Shown: positions 7,094-21,308 of the stretch, piece by piece
How positions within the stretch are numbered: position 1 is the first letter of the stretch
Layout of the letters: every line of letters begins with the position of its first letter
DNA from: an uncultured Pelagibacteraceae bacterium
Lineage (GTDB): Bacteria > Pseudomonadota > Alphaproteobacteria > Pelagibacterales > Pelagibacteraceae
Assembly: GCA_902594245.1 (NCBI GenBank)
Contig: CACJLM010000005.1
Span: 1 to 36,986 of the forward strand
Length of the DNA stretch: 36,986 nt
Direction: 5' to 3'
Position numbers and translations under genes: made by a program
Notes under the pieces: model-generated
What the model was told of the DNA's origin: nothing
The model's input: the letters and a program-made list of their open reading frames with translations, nothing else
The model's database searches: none

Positions 7094-8287
7094 TTGATCA
7101 AAAAAGTAAAAAAAACTCACTTAAAAAATTCACAAATTAAAACAGGTATTTTAGTTCTTGAAAACAAGAAGGTTTTCATGGGCGTTGGATTTGGTTACCA
7201 AGGAGAAGCAACTGGTGAAGTTTGTTTCAATACTTCATTAACTGGCTATCAAGAAATTATATCGGATCCATCTTATGCAGGTCAGATTATTAATTTTACT
7301 TTTCCGCATATAGGAAATGTTGGAACAAATAAAGAAGATCATGAATCTGATAAAATTTGGGCCAGAGGTGTAATCATCAATTCAGAAATAACTTCACCAT
7401 CAAATTATAGATCTTTTTTACATCTGGATACATGGCTCAAAAAAAATAAAATTGTTGGAATTACTGGATTAGACACTAGAAGCCTCACAAACTTTATTAG
7501 GGATAAGGGTGCTCCAAAAGGAACAGTCGGTTTTTCAAAAAATGGCAAATTTAATATTAAAAAATTAACTAATAATACAATTAAATGGAGTGGATTAAAA
7601 AATTTAGATCTTGCAGAAACAGTCACAACTCAAAAAAATTATGTTTGGAAAGGTCTTAAAACTTGGGAAAAAAACATTGGATATAAAAAAAACAACAAAA
7701 ATTCTTTTCATGTAGTTGCTATTGATTATGGTATAAAAAAAAATATTCTTAGATATTTTTCTGACTTTAATTGTAAGGTGACTGTTGTATCTTGCAAAAC
7801 ATCTGCTGAAAAAATATTAAGTTTAAAACCTAATGGTATATTTTTATCAAATGGACCTGGTGATCCAGCTGCTACTGGAAAATATGCATTAGGAATACTT
7901 AAAAAGCTTATCAAAAAAAATTTACCAATATTTGGTATTTGTTTGGGGCATCAAATTTTAGCATTAGCATCAGGTGGTAAAACAAAAAAAATGAAATTAG
8001 GACACAGGGGTGCTAACCATCCTGTTAAGAATTTAATTCATGACAATGTTGAAATTACTAGCCAAAATCATGGTTTTGTTGTAGTTGAAGAAACTTTACC
8101 AAAAAATATTGAAATTACTCATAAGTCTCTTTTTGATGATACAATAGAAGGAATAAGAATTAAAAATAAACCGATATTTTCAGTTCAATATCATCCAGAG
8201 TCGAACCCTGGACCACAAGATAGTGTCTATTTATTTCAAGAATTTGTTAACAACATGAAAAAAAATGCCAAAAAGAAAAGATCTTAA
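7094..8287 (+). CDS. carA: Carbamoyl-phosphate synthase small subunit
   Basis: CarA hydrolyses glutamine and passes ammonia to CarB for carbamoyl phosphate synthesis, which feeds arginine and pyrimidines. The 397-residue protein has the N-terminal small-subunit domain ([20 protein letters not shown], about 45-65) and a C-terminal class I glutamine amidotransferase domain. The nucleophile is Cys283 in FGICLGHQ, with His367 and Glu369 in QYHPES. The start used is TTG at 7094, because the upstream ATG at 7083 runs into a stop after four codons and the next ATG lies too deep in the domain. Its 3' end overlaps carB by 23 bases, which indicates coupled synthesis of the two subunits. Confidence 0.96.
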   Translation: MIKKVKKTHLKNSQIKTGILVLENKKVFMGVGFGYQGEATGEVCFNTSLTGYQEIISDPSYAGQIINFTFPHIGNVGTNKEDHESDKIWARGVIINSEITSPSNYRSFLHLDTWLKKNKIVGITGLDTRSLTNFIRDKGAPKGTVGFSKNGKFNIKKLTNNTIKWSGLKNLDLAETVTTQKNYVWKGLKTWEKNIGYKKNNKNSFHVVAIDYGIKKNILRYFSDFNCKVTVVSCKTSAEKILSLKPNGIFLSNGPGDPAATGKYALGILKKLIKKNLPIFGICLGHQILALASGGKTKKMKLGHRGANHPVKNLIHDNVEITSQNHGFVVVEETLPKNIEITHKSLFDDTIEGIRIKNKPIFSVQYHPESNPGPQDSVYLFQEFVNNMKKNAKKKRS

Positions 8288-11200
8288 AAAAATATTAGTT
8301 GTTGGTGCAGGTCCAATTATCATTGGTCAAGCATGTGAATTTGATTATTCAGGCACTCAAGCTTGTAAAGCATTAAAAGATGAAGGGTATAAAGTTATTT
8401 TAATTAATTCAAATCCAGCAACAATTATGACTGATCCTGACATTGCTGATAAAACTTACATTGAACCGATTACGTTAGAAGTTTTAGAAAAAATTCTTAA
8501 AAAAGAAAAACCTGATGCAATTCTTCCTACTATGGGCGGACAAACAGCGCTCAATCTTGCAATGGAAGCTGAAAAAAAAGGAATTTTAAAAAAATATAAA
8601 ATTGAATTAATTGGAGCAAATTCTAGAGCTATTGCTAACGCGGAAGACAGAAAGAAATTTAGGAAAAATATGATTGATATTGGTCTTGATTTACCAAAAT
8701 CTGAGATTGTCAATAATTATAATCATGCATCAAAAGTTTTAAAAAAGATCGGATTACCTGCAATAATTAGACCTGCATTTACTCTTGGGGGGCTTGGAGG
8801 TGGAATTGCAAAGAATAAAAAAGATTATCTTAAAATCATAAAAAGCGGTTTACATGAGTCCCCTGTAAGCCAAGTATTAGTTGAGGAATGCTTAGAGGGC
8901 TGGAAAGAGTTTGAAATGGAAGTTGTTAGAGATAAAAAAGATAATTGCATAATTATCTGTTCAATTGAAAATATTGATCCTATGGGAATACACACTGGTG
9001 ACTCAGTGACTATTGCTCCTGCTCTAACACTTACTGATAAAGAATATCAGGTGATGAGAAATGCTTCAATTGCATGTTTGAGAAAAATTGGAGTTGAAAC
9101 CGGAGGCTCGAATGTTCAATTTGCAATCAATCCAAAAAATGGTCGAATGGTTGTAATTGAAATGAACCCAAGAGTTTCAAGATCGTCTGCACTTGCGTCT
9201 AAAGCAACAGGGTTCCCGATTGCAAAGGTTGCTGCAAAATTAGCAGTTGGTTATACTTTAGATGAACTTAAGAATGAAATAACTAAAGTTACCCCTGCTT
9301 CATTCGAACCAAGTATTGATTACGTAGTAACTAAAATTCCAAGATTTACTTTTGAAAAATTTCCTACCTCTCCAGCAACCCTGGGTACTTCAATGAAATC
9401 AGTTGGTGAAGCAATGGCTATTGGAAGAAATTTTAAAGAGTCACTTCAAAAAGCATTAGTTTCTCTTGAAACTGGATTTTCAGGTTTGGATAGAATAATT
9501 AATTTAAATAAAAAAGAGATAGGAAAAAAACTAAAAGAAAATATTCCTAACAAAATATTATTGGTTGCCGAAGCAATAAGAAAAAAAATTGACTTAAAAA
9601 AAATACACAGTCTATGCAAAATAGATCCATGGTTTTTAGGACAAATTAAAGAAATTGTTGACAATGAAGCATTAATAAAAAAAAGGGGGCTTCCTAAAAA
9701 CTTTGCTGAATTTAATAGAATTAAATCAATTGGATTTTCTGATAAAAAACTTTCAGAATTATCAAATACTTCCGAAGATATTGTCAGAAGAAAAAGAACA
9801 GCACTTAAGATTTTACCAGTATACAAAAAAGTTGATACATGTGCTGCTGAATTTAAATCTTTCACTCCATACATGTATTCCACATATCAACGAAACTTTT
9901 CTATCAATTCTGAATGTGAGGCTGAACCCTCAAGTAAAAAAAAGATAATTATTTTAGGTGGAGGGCCAAATAGAATTGGTCAAGGCATAGAATTTGATTA
10001 TTGTTGTTGTCAGGCTAGTTTTTCGTTAAAAAAAGCAGGTTTTGAAACCATAATGGTAAATTGTAATCCTGAAACAGTTTCAACTGACTATGATACCAGT
10101 GATCGATTATATTTTGAACCATTAAAGGAAGAATTCGTCTTTAATATAATCAAAAAAGAACAAGAAAAAGGAAATTTAATTGGAGTAATTGCGCAATTTG
10201 GTGGTCAAACTCCAATCAAATTGGCAAAATTTTTACATGAAAATAAATTACCTATATTAGGTACACAATATACTTCTATTGATCTTGCTGAAGATAGAGA
10301 TCGATTTAGAAATCTTTTAAATAAATTAAAATTAAAACAAGCAGAAAGTGGAATAGCTAGAAATTACAATCAAGCTATTAGAATTGCAGATAAAATTGGC
10401 TTACCATTAATCGTAAGGCCTTCTTACGTTTTAGGTGGAAGAGCGATGGAAATTGTTCATGAAAAAAATAAATTAAAAAAATTTATAGTTGAAGCCTTCA
10501 AGGCTGCTGAAGAAAACCCAATCCTTATAGATAAATTTATCAATCAAGCAATGGAAGTTGATGTAGATGCAATATCTGACGGTAAAAATGTGTTTGTTGC
10601 AGGGATCATGCAACATATCGAAGAAGCTGGTGTGCATTCAGGAGACTCTGCGTGTAGCTTACCTCCAGTTTCAATTAAACCATTTCTTGTCAAAGAAATC
10701 GAAAATCAAACAAAAAAATTAGCTTTATCATTAAAAGTAAAAGGATTTATGAATATTCAATTTGCTATTAAGAAAGATAAAATCTTTGTTATAGAAGTTA
10801 ATCCAAGAGCAAGTAGAACTGTACCTTTTGTGTCTAAAGCTAAAGGAATACCTCTTGCCAAAATTGCATCAAGAGTAATGACTGGAGAAAAATTGTCTAA
10901 ATTTAATTTAAAAGACAAATCTAGAGGTATGTTTGCTGTGAAAGAAGCTGTATTCCCTTTCAATAAATTTCCTAATAGTGATTTGCTTTTAGGTCCAGAA
11001 ATGAAATCAACAGGTGAAGTAATGGGATTTGATAAAGATTTTGGTATGGCATTTGCAAAAAGTCAAATAGCTGCTTCAAATTCTTTACCAAAAGAAGGTT
11101 TAGCTTTTATATCCTTGAAGAATGCTCACAAAGATGAGGGTATAATTTTGGCAAAAGAGTTAATAAAGTTAAAATTTTCTTTATGTGCGACTAAAGGGAC

Positions 11201-11492
11201 TGCAGAATACATAAGAAAATTTGGCATGAAATGTAAAATAATTAACAAAGTCAGCACTGGTTCTCCACATATTGTAGACGTGCTAGATGCAAAAAAAATT
11301 GCCTTAGTAATAAATACTGGTGGAGGTAATAAAGCTCATCGTGTAAGTGATGCTATCGCTCTTAGAAGAGCAACTCTTAAAAATAAAGTTCCATATTGTA
11401 CAAATATGTCTACAGCATATGCGTGTTTGAATGCTATTAAATCATTAAAAACAAAAAAATTGGAAGTAACTTCACTACAGGATATAAATTAA
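8265..11492 (+). CDS. carB: Carbamoyl-phosphate synthase large subunit
   Basis: CarB makes carbamoyl phosphate from bicarbonate, ammonia supplied by CarA, and two ATP. The 1075 residues match the family. The two homologous ATP-grasp halves each begin with a recognisable motif: [19 protein letters not shown] near residue 12, and [19 protein letters not shown] near residue 563. The second half carries [16 protein letters not shown], and the C-terminal allosteric (MGS-like) domain includes the [13 protein letters not shown] segment. The ATG lies inside the end of carA in another frame. The next gene is about 100 bases away; a hairpin with a 6-base stem (AGTCAA/TTGACT, 11537-11557) lies in that gap but lacks a T-run. 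Confidence 0.97.
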   Translation: MPKRKDLKKILVVGAGPIIIGQACEFDYSGTQACKALKDEGYKVILINSNPATIMTDPDIADKTYIEPITLEVLEKILKKEKPDAILPTMGGQTALNLAMEAEKKGILKKYKIELIGANSRAIANAEDRKKFRKNMIDIGLDLPKSEIVNNYNHASKVLKKIGLPAIIRPAFTLGGLGGGIAKNKKDYLKIIKSGLHESPVSQVLVEECLEGWKEFEMEVVRDKKDNCIIICSIENIDPMGIHTGDSVTIAPALTLTDKEYQVMRNASIACLRKIGVETGGSNVQFAINPKNGRMVVIEMNPRVSRSSALASKATGFPIAKVAAKLAVGYTLDELKNEITKVTPASFEPSIDYVVTKIPRFTFEKFPTSPATLGTSMKSVGEAMAIGRNFKESLQKALVSLETGFSGLDRIINLNKKEIGKKLKENIPNKILLVAEAIRKKIDLKKIHSLCKIDPWFLGQIKEIVDNEALIKKRGLPKNFAEFNRIKSIGFSDKKLSELSNTSEDIVRRKRTALKILPVYKKVDTCAAEFKSFTPYMYSTYQRNFSINSECEAEPSSKKKIIILGGGPNRIGQGIEFDYCCCQASFSLKKAGFETIMVNCNPETVSTDYDTSDRLYFEPLKEEFVFNIIKKEQEKGNLIGVIAQFGGQTPIKLAKFLHENKLPILGTQYTSIDLAEDRDRFRNLLNKLKLKQAESGIARNYNQAIRIADKIGLPLIVRPSYVLGGRAMEIVHEKNKLKKFIVEAFKAAEENPILIDKFINQAMEVDVDAISDGKNVFVAGIMQHIEEAGVHSGDSACSLPPVSIKPFLVKEIENQTKKLALSLKVKGFMNIQFAIKKDKIFVIEVNPRASRTVPFVSKAKGIPLAKIASRVMTGEKLSKFNLKDKSRGMFAVKEAVFPFNKFPNSDLLLGPEMKSTGEVMGFDKDFGMAFAKSQIAASNSLPKEGLAFISLKNAHKDEGIILAKELIKLKFSLCATKGTAEYIRKFGMKCKIINKVSTGSPHIVDVLDAKKIALVINTGGGNKAHRVSDAIALRRATLKNKVPYCTNMSTAYACLNAIKSLKTKKLEVTSLQDIN

Positions 11493-11590
11493 TAATTAAA
11501 ATTACAATTCTTAGTTGAGCCCATTTTGAATAATTTAGTCAATTGATCTTGTTGACTTAAAATTAAAATAAATATTTATTTATTGTGAAT

Positions 11591-11767
11591 ATGAGTTCTG
11601 AAATTTCTACTTATATAGAAACTTTATTAAAAAAAAAAAACAAAGATAACAGTTATAAATTTTGGAAATTAGACGATGATGACCAAAAAAAAGCTGTAGC
11701 AGGTATTTGTTTTACTTTTGGTGCCCTATTTATAATTGGATTATTTGCTAACTTAATATCTATCTAA
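11591..11767 (+). CDS. Small single-pass membrane protein, unknown function
   Basis: This is a 58-residue protein if read from the ATG at 11591, or 60 residues from the in-frame GTG at 11585; I prefer the ATG. The N-terminal half is charged and hydrophilic (LLKKKNKDNSYKFWKLDDDDQKK). The C-terminal half is a single hydrophobic helix (AVAGICFTFGALFIIGLFANLI) that should span the membrane, with the charged half probably cytoplasmic. It lies after carB on the same strand and ends a few bases before the convergent oxygenase gene. I recognise no family. The clean soluble-plus-helix layout and its compact place between genes argue that it is real, although its small size keeps certainty moderate. 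Confidence 0.6.
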   Translation: MSSEISTYIETLLKKKNKDNSYKFWKLDDDDQKKAVAGICFTFGALFIIGLFANLISI

Positions 11768-11772
11768 TTAAG

Positions 11773-12435
11773 TTAGTTAACTTTCCAATCTGTAGGGAAT
11801 GTAACATAATTAACTTGGATACATCGTCTCTCTTTTACAATTTTTTTCTTTTCCATACCATGCCAGGTATTAGGTCCACTTGTAAATAAATAACCATAAT
11901 TGTGTTTATATGGAACAGTTTTAACTTTTTCTAATTTTTCATTATAAAAATCGGTGCCTAAATCCTCAGACTCATCTACATGATTTACAAAAATTAAACC
12001 CGACATGAGTTTTTCTTTTATATCACAATGAGGTTTCAACCAAAATCCCTCACGATCACAAATTACCTCAACTCTAACATATGAATTGGACAAATCTCTA
12101 TTAATCATTTTTGAAATTGCCTCTTGTGTTTCTCGTGATTGTAATTCTTCAATAAATTTTACCAAATTTGGATATTGAGTTGCATTATCTTTAGTTACAA
12201 AACATCTGAATTTTAGAGCTTTACCTCCAGATGCAATACCCTTTCTAAATTCAGCTGCACCATCATCTATTGCTCTAGTGCCATCGTAACTTAAGTTGTA
12301 TTTAGTGACATCTGGTATATCAGCATTTATTATCTCTTGAATTGCTTCTTCTGTGAGTGGATTATTATATTCCCAGTGATCAAATGGATAATCACTTTTT
12401 TTTGATTGATTTAAAATTGAATTAAGAAAAGTCAT
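11773..12435 (-). CDS. 2-oxoglutarate/Fe(II)-dependent oxygenase-like protein
   Basis: The 220-residue protein shows the metal triad of the double-stranded beta-helix 2OG oxygenases: PHCD (His-x-Asp) near residue 133, NTWHG (distal His) near 193, and ERRCIQVNYV, whose Arg would bind 2-oxoglutarate, about ten residues later. There is no signal peptide or membrane segment, so it is probably cytoplasmic. The substrate cannot be told. Its start overlaps the end of the ELM1-like gene upstream by 14 bases, so the two are probably co-translated and may act on the same glycan or surface structure; that link is inference from position only. Confidence 0.7.
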   Translation of the reverse strand: MTFLNSILNQSKKSDYPFDHWEYNNPLTEEAIQEIINADIPDVTKYNLSYDGTRAIDDGAAEFRKGIASGGKALKFRCFVTKDNATQYPNLVKFIEELQSRETQEAISKMINRDLSNSYVRVEVICDREGFWLKPHCDIKEKLMSGLIFVNHVDESEDLGTDFYNEKLEKVKTVPYKHNYGYLFTSGPNTWHGMEKKKIVKERRCIQVNYVTFPTDWKVN

Positions 12436-13372
12436 AATTTTTTAGTTGGTCTTTGATATAGCTTGAAATTCTATCTGTTTCATTAAGTTTTTTATAATTC
12501 CATTTTTCTACAGAATTTTCTAAATTTCTAATAATGTTTAGGGATTTAAAAAGTTCAAAAAACTTTTGAAACCTAGTATTTTTTTTTACATTTGGCATTT
12601 GTGCAACATAAATAGGTTTGCCAGTCATAGCTGCTTCTGAAATCATTGAGGTAGAATCGCATGTGACCACAATATGATCTGCTAATTCTAAAGATGAAAG
12701 ATAAGCTTTTTTATCAATATCTTGAATAATTATTTGGTTATGATCAAAATATTCCTTAGCTTTATTAATAATATTTTTAGGTGTTCTCATTGATGGAATA
12801 AAAATTAGTTGATAGTCATTATCGATAAAATTTTTTTTGACTTTTGAAAAAATTACATCAATTAAACTGTCTTCATAATTGTAATATTTATTAGGTCCAC
12901 CAACAATAAAACTAACTACTTTCTCTTTATTTATTTGAGATTTTAAATATGTCTTATTCTCATCTAATTCGTCATCTCTTAAATAATGAATAGCACCTTT
13001 GCTTTGTAAAACATTTGATCCAAAAAGACCATCGTGTTCAGGGGCAACAATATAATCAAAATTACCTAGTGATACTTTTGGATCTTGAATATGAATACTC
13101 ATAATTTTCCCTTTTAACTTTTTTTTTAGATAAATTGATGGGATAACACTTTTTCTGCCACAAGAAATGATAATATTAAAATCATTTACAATTTTATTTT
13201 TGAAAACAAAATCTTGTACTGGAGTAAATTTGGGTGGAATCATCTTCCAAAAATTATTAAGTTCAATTTTTTCGTGTATAAAATCAAGATCTAATGCTTT
13301 GGCTAATCCTTCAACTTGACTAATCATGCCGTGCATTCCCTCTGTTAATAATAAACCTTTTAATTTAGACAT
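12422..13372 (-). CDS. ELM1/GtrOC1-like putative glycosyltransferase
   Basis: The 316-residue protein resembles the bacterial members of the mitochondrial-fission ELM1 family (DUF1022, PF06258), which has a GT-B-like fold. Visible landmarks are an N-terminal GMHGMISQVEGLAKAL, the central segments MSIHIQDPK and DYIVAPEHDGL, the phosphate-loop-like FIVGGPNKYYNYE, and the C-terminal VVTCDSTSMISEAAMTGKPIYV, typical of nucleotide-sugar binding in GT-B enzymes. The true reaction in bacteria is not settled. It overlaps the 2OG oxygenase gene downstream and is divergent from trxB across about 20 bases. Confidence 0.8.
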   Translation of the reverse strand: MSKLKGLLLTEGMHGMISQVEGLAKALDLDFIHEKIELNNFWKMIPPKFTPVQDFVFKNKIVNDFNIIISCGRKSVIPSIYLKKKLKGKIMSIHIQDPKVSLGNFDYIVAPEHDGLFGSNVLQSKGAIHYLRDDELDENKTYLKSQINKEKVVSFIVGGPNKYYNYEDSLIDVIFSKVKKNFIDNDYQLIFIPSMRTPKNIINKAKEYFDHNQIIIQDIDKKAYLSSLELADHIVVTCDSTSMISEAAMTGKPIYVAQMPNVKKNTRFQKFFELFKSLNIIRNLENSVEKWNYKKLNETDRISSYIKDQLKNYDFS

Positions 13373-13393
13373 TAATTACTATATAGCTCTCAT

Positions 13394-14338
13394 ATGAGTG
13401 AAAATCCAACTAAACACACAAAAGTGTTAATAATTGGATCTGGTCCCGCCGGATACACAGCTGCAGTTTATGCTGCTCGAGCAATGCTAAATCCAATTTT
13501 AGTTTATGGTTCAGCCCCAGGTGGACAATTAACTACAACTACTGACGTAGAAAACTATCCAGGATTTGCTGATGTAATCCAGGGTCCATGGTTAATGGAT
13601 CAAATGAAAGATCAAGCTAAAGCAGTTGGAACTGAAATGATTGAAGATCATATTGCCTCTGTAAATTTAAAATCAAAACCTTTTGAGGCTTTAGGTGAAA
13701 GTGGTCAAAAATACACTGCTGACAGTATTATTATTTCAACTGGTGCACAAGCAAGATGGTTAAATTTAAAATCAGAACAAGAGTTTAGAGGTTTTGGAGT
13801 TTCAGCGTGTGCAACTTGTGACGGTTTCTTTTTCAAAAATAAAGAAGTTGCTGTTGTGGGTGGTGGTAATGCTGCAGTTGAAGAGGCTATGTTTCTTACA
13901 AAATTTGCATCTAAAGTAAAATTAATTCACAGAAGAAACTCTTTACGAGCAGAAAAAATGCTTCAAAAAAAATTAATGGAAAATAAAAAAATTGAGATTA
14001 TCTGGGACACAGTTGTTGAAGATGTTCTTGGTGATAACGAACCTAAAAATGTAAAAGGAATTAAAGTAAAAAATGTTAAAACAAATAAAGTTAGTGAACT
14101 GAAACTTGATGGTTTGTTTATTGCAATTGGACATGATCCAGCAACACAATTATTTAAAGATCAATTGAATATGGACAAAGAAGGTTATCTAATTACAAAA
14201 GCAGATTCAACAGAAACAAACATACCAGGTGTTTATGCAGCTGGAGATGTAAAAGATAAAACATTTAGACAGGCTGTAACTGCTGCTGGCATGGGATGTA
14301 TGGCGGCACTTGAGGCAGAAAAGTTTTTATCTCATTAA
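13394..14338 (+). CDS. trxB: Thioredoxin reductase
   Basis: TrxB transfers electrons from NADPH via FAD to thioredoxin in the cytoplasm. The 314-residue length is typical. The N-terminal FAD motif is IIGSGPAGYTAAVYAAR (about 14-30). The redox-active disulfide is Cys139-Ala-Thr-Cys142 in SACATCDGFF. The NADPH-binding motif is VVGGGNAAVEEA (about 155). The C-terminal FAD-contact motif is GVYAAGDVKDKTFRQAVTAAG. The gene lies on the plus strand alone between two minus-strand genes. Its stop abuts the convergent aminotransferase stop with no gap, so no terminator fits between them. Confidence 0.97.
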   Translation: MSENPTKHTKVLIIGSGPAGYTAAVYAARAMLNPILVYGSAPGGQLTTTTDVENYPGFADVIQGPWLMDQMKDQAKAVGTEMIEDHIASVNLKSKPFEALGESGQKYTADSIIISTGAQARWLNLKSEQEFRGFGVSACATCDGFFFKNKEVAVVGGGNAAVEEAMFLTKFASKVKLIHRRNSLRAEKMLQKKLMENKKIEIIWDTVVEDVLGDNEPKNVKGIKVKNVKTNKVSELKLDGLFIAIGHDPATQLFKDQLNMDKEGYLITKADSTETNIPGVYAAGDVKDKTFRQAVTAAGMGCMAALEAEKFLSH

Positions 14339-17718
<3,380 letters not shown>

Positions 17719-17737
<19 letters not shown>

Positions 17738-18474
17738 TTATTACTGGCGGAGCAACGAGAATTGGTGCTGCTATAGCTAAAAAATTATCAGGTCGAAATA
17801 AGCAAATTGTAATTCAATACCATAAATCTAAATCAAAAGCTGAAAATTTAAAGAAAAAACTTCAAAATTATGGAACAAAAATTTATTTAATTAAAGGGGA
17901 TCTTAGTAAGGAAAAAGATATCATTAAAATTATTAAATTCTCAAAATCAAAAATGAAATTTTTTGATTGCTTAGTAAATAATGCATCAGTATTTGAAAAT
18001 GACAAATTAGAAAATTTTAACTCTAAAAGCTGGGAAAAGCATATTTCTACAAATCTTAAAGCTCCTGCTCTTTTATCAAAAGAATTTTCAAAAAATGTTA
18101 GGGGTAAAAACAACAATATTATTAATATAATTGATCAAAGAGTATTTAAACTAACCCCATTTTTTTTCTCATATACATTAAGTAAAACTGGTTTACATAC
18201 TTTAACCAAAACTAGCGCGATGAGCCTTTCACCTAACATAAGAGTTAATGGGATAGCGCCTGGACCGACGATCAAAAATAAAAGGCAAACTGAAAAACAT
18301 TTCAAAAATCAATATTTAGCTACACCACTCAAACAACAAGTTGATGTTGATGAGATTTGTAATGCAGTTGACTTTTTTATAAAAAACAGCTCTATTACTG
18401 GTCAAGTTTTAGCGATTGATAGTGGTCAAAGCTTAAATTGGCAAACACCAGATATAATTAGAGGCAATGAATGA
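17719..18474 (+). CDS. folM: SDR oxidoreductase, FolM/pteridine-reductase-like
   Basis: The 251-residue protein has a Rossmann motif, [12 protein letters not shown], in which Arg stands where classical SDRs have Gly, as in pteridine reductases (PTR1/FolM). It also has NNAS near 88, the catalytic Tyr and Lys in SYTLSKTGL (about 153-158), and a C-terminal [14 protein letters not shown]. FolM-type enzymes reduce dihydromonapterin or dihydrofolate with NADPH. The gene overlaps the end of uvrB by 19 bases, and its stop overlaps the folB start (ATGA), which supports a pterin/folate role. The substrate is inferred from motif and neighbour, not shown; a generic 3-oxoacyl-ACP reductase is the alternative. 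Confidence 0.75.
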
Positions 18475-18896
18475 AAAAAAATAATCTTAAGGTTGTAAAA
18501 ATAGATAAAAACAAAAGCTTATTTAATTACGAGAAAAAAATTCTAATTAATGATCTTATTTTAGATTTAAAACTTGGATATTATGATTTTGAAAAAGAAA
18601 AAGCACAAAAAGTAAAATTTAGTTTAGAGATTGATTATCAAGATAAAAAGCCTTCGAATGATAAAGATCTCAGATCAATCGTAAATTATGCAACCATTGT
18701 AAAATTAATAAAAAAACTTATTAAAAAGAAGCACTATAATTTTTTGGAAACTTTAGCTGAAGCTGTTTTTGATGAGTTATTTAAAGATAAGAGAATTGGT
18801 AAAATAATGTTAAAAATTGAAAAAATGGAAATTTTGAAAGAATGTTCATCAGTTGGTATTCAAATTACCAAAAAAAGAAGTCATGATAAGCTCTGA
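18471..18896 (+). CDS. folB: Dihydroneopterin aldolase family protein
   Basis: FolB cleaves dihydroneopterin to 6-hydroxymethyl-dihydropterin in folate synthesis. The 141-residue protein has a lysine-rich N-terminal extension of about 22 residues before the domain, which begins at [26 protein letters not shown]. Family landmarks are the strand [11 protein letters not shown], the [10 protein letters not shown] helix, the [12 protein letters not shown] segment with the conserved Glu, and a C-terminal [11 protein letters not shown]. The start overlaps the stop of the FolM-like gene (ATGA). The end overlaps uvrC. Because the protein is somewhat longer and more basic than usual, the assignment rests on motif order and neighbour. 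Confidence 0.82.
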   Translation: MKKNNLKVVKIDKNKSLFNYEKKILINDLILDLKLGYYDFEKEKAQKVKFSLEIDYQDKKPSNDKDLRSIVNYATIVKLIKKLIKKKHYNFLETLAEAVFDELFKDKRIGKIMLKIEKMEILKECSSVGIQITKKRSHDKL

Positions 18897-20718
18897 GATC
18901 GGTAAAGAAGTAATTAGAAAAGAACTCACTCTTATTCCCAAACTACCTGGTGTTTATAGAATGTTGAATGAAAAAGGAGATATTCTTTATGTTGGTAAGG
19001 CAAAAAATTTACCTAATAGACTAAAAAGCTACATAGCTGAAAAAAATCACATCATTAGAACAGAAAGAATGTTGTCTCAAACAAGAAAGCTAGAAATAAC
19101 TACAACCTCAAATGAGAGTGAAGCTTTACTTCTTGAAGCTAATTTAATTAAAAAACATAAACCAAAATTTAATATTTTATTACGAGATGATAAATCTTTT
19201 CCATTCATTTTCATTGGTAACAAAGATAAGTGGCCTCAGATAAAAAGACATAGAGGAAAAAAAACCAAGGAAGGTTTTTATTTTGGACCTTTTGCCTCTG
19301 CTGGTTCTGCGAATTGGACAATCAAAATGATCCAAAAAATTTTTCACTTAAGAGTTTGTGACGACACTGTATTTAAGAATAGAAAACGTCCATGTATATT
19401 ATATCAAATCAAAAGGTGTTCAGGACCATGCGTTGGATTCATAAAAGAAAATGAGTACAAAAGAACTGTCGAAGACTCTATAGAGTTTGTTTCTGGAAAA
19501 TCACGAAAAATACAAAAAAGTCTCTCAGACCAAATGGAAAGAGCTAGCAATGACTTGGACTTTGAAAAAGCTGTTATTTTAAGAGATAGAATAAAATCAT
19601 TAAACATCATTCAGTCATCTCAAAGAATTAATGAAGCAAATTTAATAGAAGCTGATGTGATTGCGGGTTACAAAGAGTCTGGTAAAACTTGTATTCAAGT
19701 TTTCTTTTATCGTTCAAAACAAAATTGGGGTAATCAAGCTTTTTTTCCAAAGCATGATCCTGATGAAAAATTGAGTGATATATTAAATTCTTTTGTTTCA
19801 CAATTTTATGAGAATAAAAGTGTTCCTTCATCGATAATATTATCTGAAGAAATAAAAGAAAAAATTTTGATTGAAAAAACTCTTTCTCAAAAAGAGGAAA
19901 AGCAAATCAATATTTCTGTTGCAAAAAAAGGATCAAAATTAAAAATAATTCATCAAGCAATTAAAAATGCAAAAGATAGTTTAAATAGAAAACTTTATGA
20001 AAGTCAGAATAATAGAGAATTATTTGATGCAGTTGCAGGTAAATTTAATCTAGAAACAAATGTTAATTTGATAGAAGTTTACGATAATAGTCATATTCAA
20101 GGAACTGATAGTGTTGGAGCATTAATCGCCTATGGTGATGAAGGGTTCATAAAGAAACGATATAGAAAATTTAATATAAAAATACAAAAAAATGAACAAG
20201 ACGACTATGGTATGATGCGAGAAGTATTAAATAGAAGATTTAAAAGAGCTATCCAAGAAAAAGATAATTATCTTACATTTCCTGATTTGATTCTCATTGA
20301 TGGGGGGAAAGGTCAATATTCTGTGGCAAGAGAGACACTAAATGAGCTAGGGCTTCATGACTTACCAATAGTAGCTATTGCAAAAGGTAAACTAAGAAAT
20401 AGTGGAAATGAAACTTTTTTCCATAATGGTAAAGAATTTAAGTTTTTAAAAAACGACCCTACTTTATTCTTTCTTCAAAGAATAAGAGATGAATCTCACA
20501 GATTTGCCATTAGTGCGCATAGAGCTAAAAGAAAAAAAGGAATTAGTAAATCCTTACTTGACCAAATTGAAGGAATAGGATCTATAAGAAAAAGAGCTTT
20601 ATTAAATCATTTTGGTTCAGCAAGAGCAGTTGAATCTGCAAGTCTTGATGAAATTAAAACAGTTGAGGGAGTGGAGGAAAAAGTTGCAAAAAAGATATAT
20701 AATTTCTTTCACGAATAA
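18883..20718 (+). CDS. uvrC: Excinuclease ABC subunit C
   Basis: UvrC makes the two incisions around DNA damage after UvrB loading. I start it at the ATG at 18883 ([15 protein letters not shown]), giving 611 residues; the track start at 18853 would add ten residues that only duplicate folB coding space. The GIY-YIG nuclease domain is N-terminal ([20 protein letters not shown], about 25-45). The Cys cluster region [15 protein letters not shown] is near 165. A UVR motif ([14 protein letters not shown]) is near 215. The RNase H-like endonuclease domain includes [20 protein letters not shown] and [12 protein letters not shown]-terminal helix-hairpin-helix pair is seen in [19 protein letters not shown]. 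Confidence 0.97.
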   Translation: MISSEIGKEVIRKELTLIPKLPGVYRMLNEKGDILYVGKAKNLPNRLKSYIAEKNHIIRTERMLSQTRKLEITTTSNESEALLLEANLIKKHKPKFNILLRDDKSFPFIFIGNKDKWPQIKRHRGKKTKEGFYFGPFASAGSANWTIKMIQKIFHLRVCDDTVFKNRKRPCILYQIKRCSGPCVGFIKENEYKRTVEDSIEFVSGKSRKIQKSLSDQMERASNDLDFEKAVILRDRIKSLNIIQSSQRINEANLIEADVIAGYKESGKTCIQVFFYRSKQNWGNQAFFPKHDPDEKLSDILNSFVSQFYENKSVPSSIILSEEIKEKILIEKTLSQKEEKQINISVAKKGSKLKIIHQAIKNAKDSLNRKLYESQNNRELFDAVAGKFNLETNVNLIEVYDNSHIQGTDSVGALIAYGDEGFIKKRYRKFNIKIQKNEQDDYGMMREVLNRRFKRAIQEKDNYLTFPDLILIDGGKGQYSVARETLNELGLHDLPIVAIAKGKLRNSGNETFFHNGKEFKFLKNDPTLFFLQRIRDESHRFAISAHRAKRKKGISKSLLDQIEGIGSIRKRALLNHFGSARAVESASLDEIKTVEGVEEKVAKKIYNFFHE

Positions 20719-20723
20719 AAAAT

Positions 20724-21308
20724 ATGCTTAAAAAAATTCCAAATATTTTAACTGTTGGTCGGATCTTAATTGTACCATTTTTTGTATTAGCCTTTTACTT
20801 ACCAGGTTTTTATGGAGATTTGACTGCTTTGATTTTATTTATTACTGCATCATTTACAGATTTTCTTGATGGAATGTTGGCAAGGTTATTAGGAGAAGAG
20901 TCTAAACTTGGTGAATTGCTAGACCCGATAGCAGATAAAATCATTGTAGCTACCGCACTCATTCTCCTAGTAATGGATGGAACAATTAAAGATTATGAAG
21001 TAATCGCTGCAATAATAATATTGACAAGAGAAATATTAATATCAGGACTTAGAGAATTCTTAGCAAAAGGTAAAATAAAATTACCAGTATCAAATTTAGC
21101 TAAGTTAAAAACAGTTTTACAAATGGTTTCTATTGGTCTTTTACTTTCTGGAGAGACAGGAAATAAAATTATAAATTTTCAAAATTATAACGCACAGACT
21201 ATAGGTATGATACTGTTGTGGCTTTCAGCTGCTCTAACACTTTTCACCGGATATGAATATATGCGAAAAGGTATAGATCATGCTATTTCAGAAGACAATA
21301 AAGATTAA
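20724..21308 (+). CDS. pgsA: CDP-diacylglycerol-glycerol-3-phosphate 3-phosphatidyltransferase
   Basis: PgsA is the membrane enzyme that commits CDP-diacylglycerol to phosphatidylglycerol. The 194-residue protein has several hydrophobic helices and the CDP-alcohol phosphatidyltransferase signature DG-x2-AR-x8-G-x3-D-x3-D, seen as DFLDGMLARLLGEESKLGELLDPIAD (about 48-73). It starts 5 bases after uvrC, the classical uvrC-pgsA arrangement also found in enteric bacteria. Its stop overlaps the stop of the convergent ilvE by two bases, leaving no room for a terminator. Confidence 0.96.
   Translation: MLKKIPNILTVGRILIVPFFVLAFYLPGFYGDLTALILFITASFTDFLDGMLARLLGEESKLGELLDPIADKIIVATALILLVMDGTIKDYEVIAAIIILTREILISGLREFLAKGKIKLPVSNLAKLKTVLQMVSIGLLLSGETGNKIINFQNYNAQTIGMILLWLSAALTLFTGYEYMRKGIDHAISEDNKD

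Noticed and set aside
9446-9883. 145-residue minus-strand ORF inside carB
   Set aside because: It lies fully within carB, has no recognisable motif and is a frame shadow.
11537-11557. AGTCAA/TTGACT hairpin after carB as a rho-independent terminator
   Set aside because: The stem is short and A-T-rich and no T-run follows.
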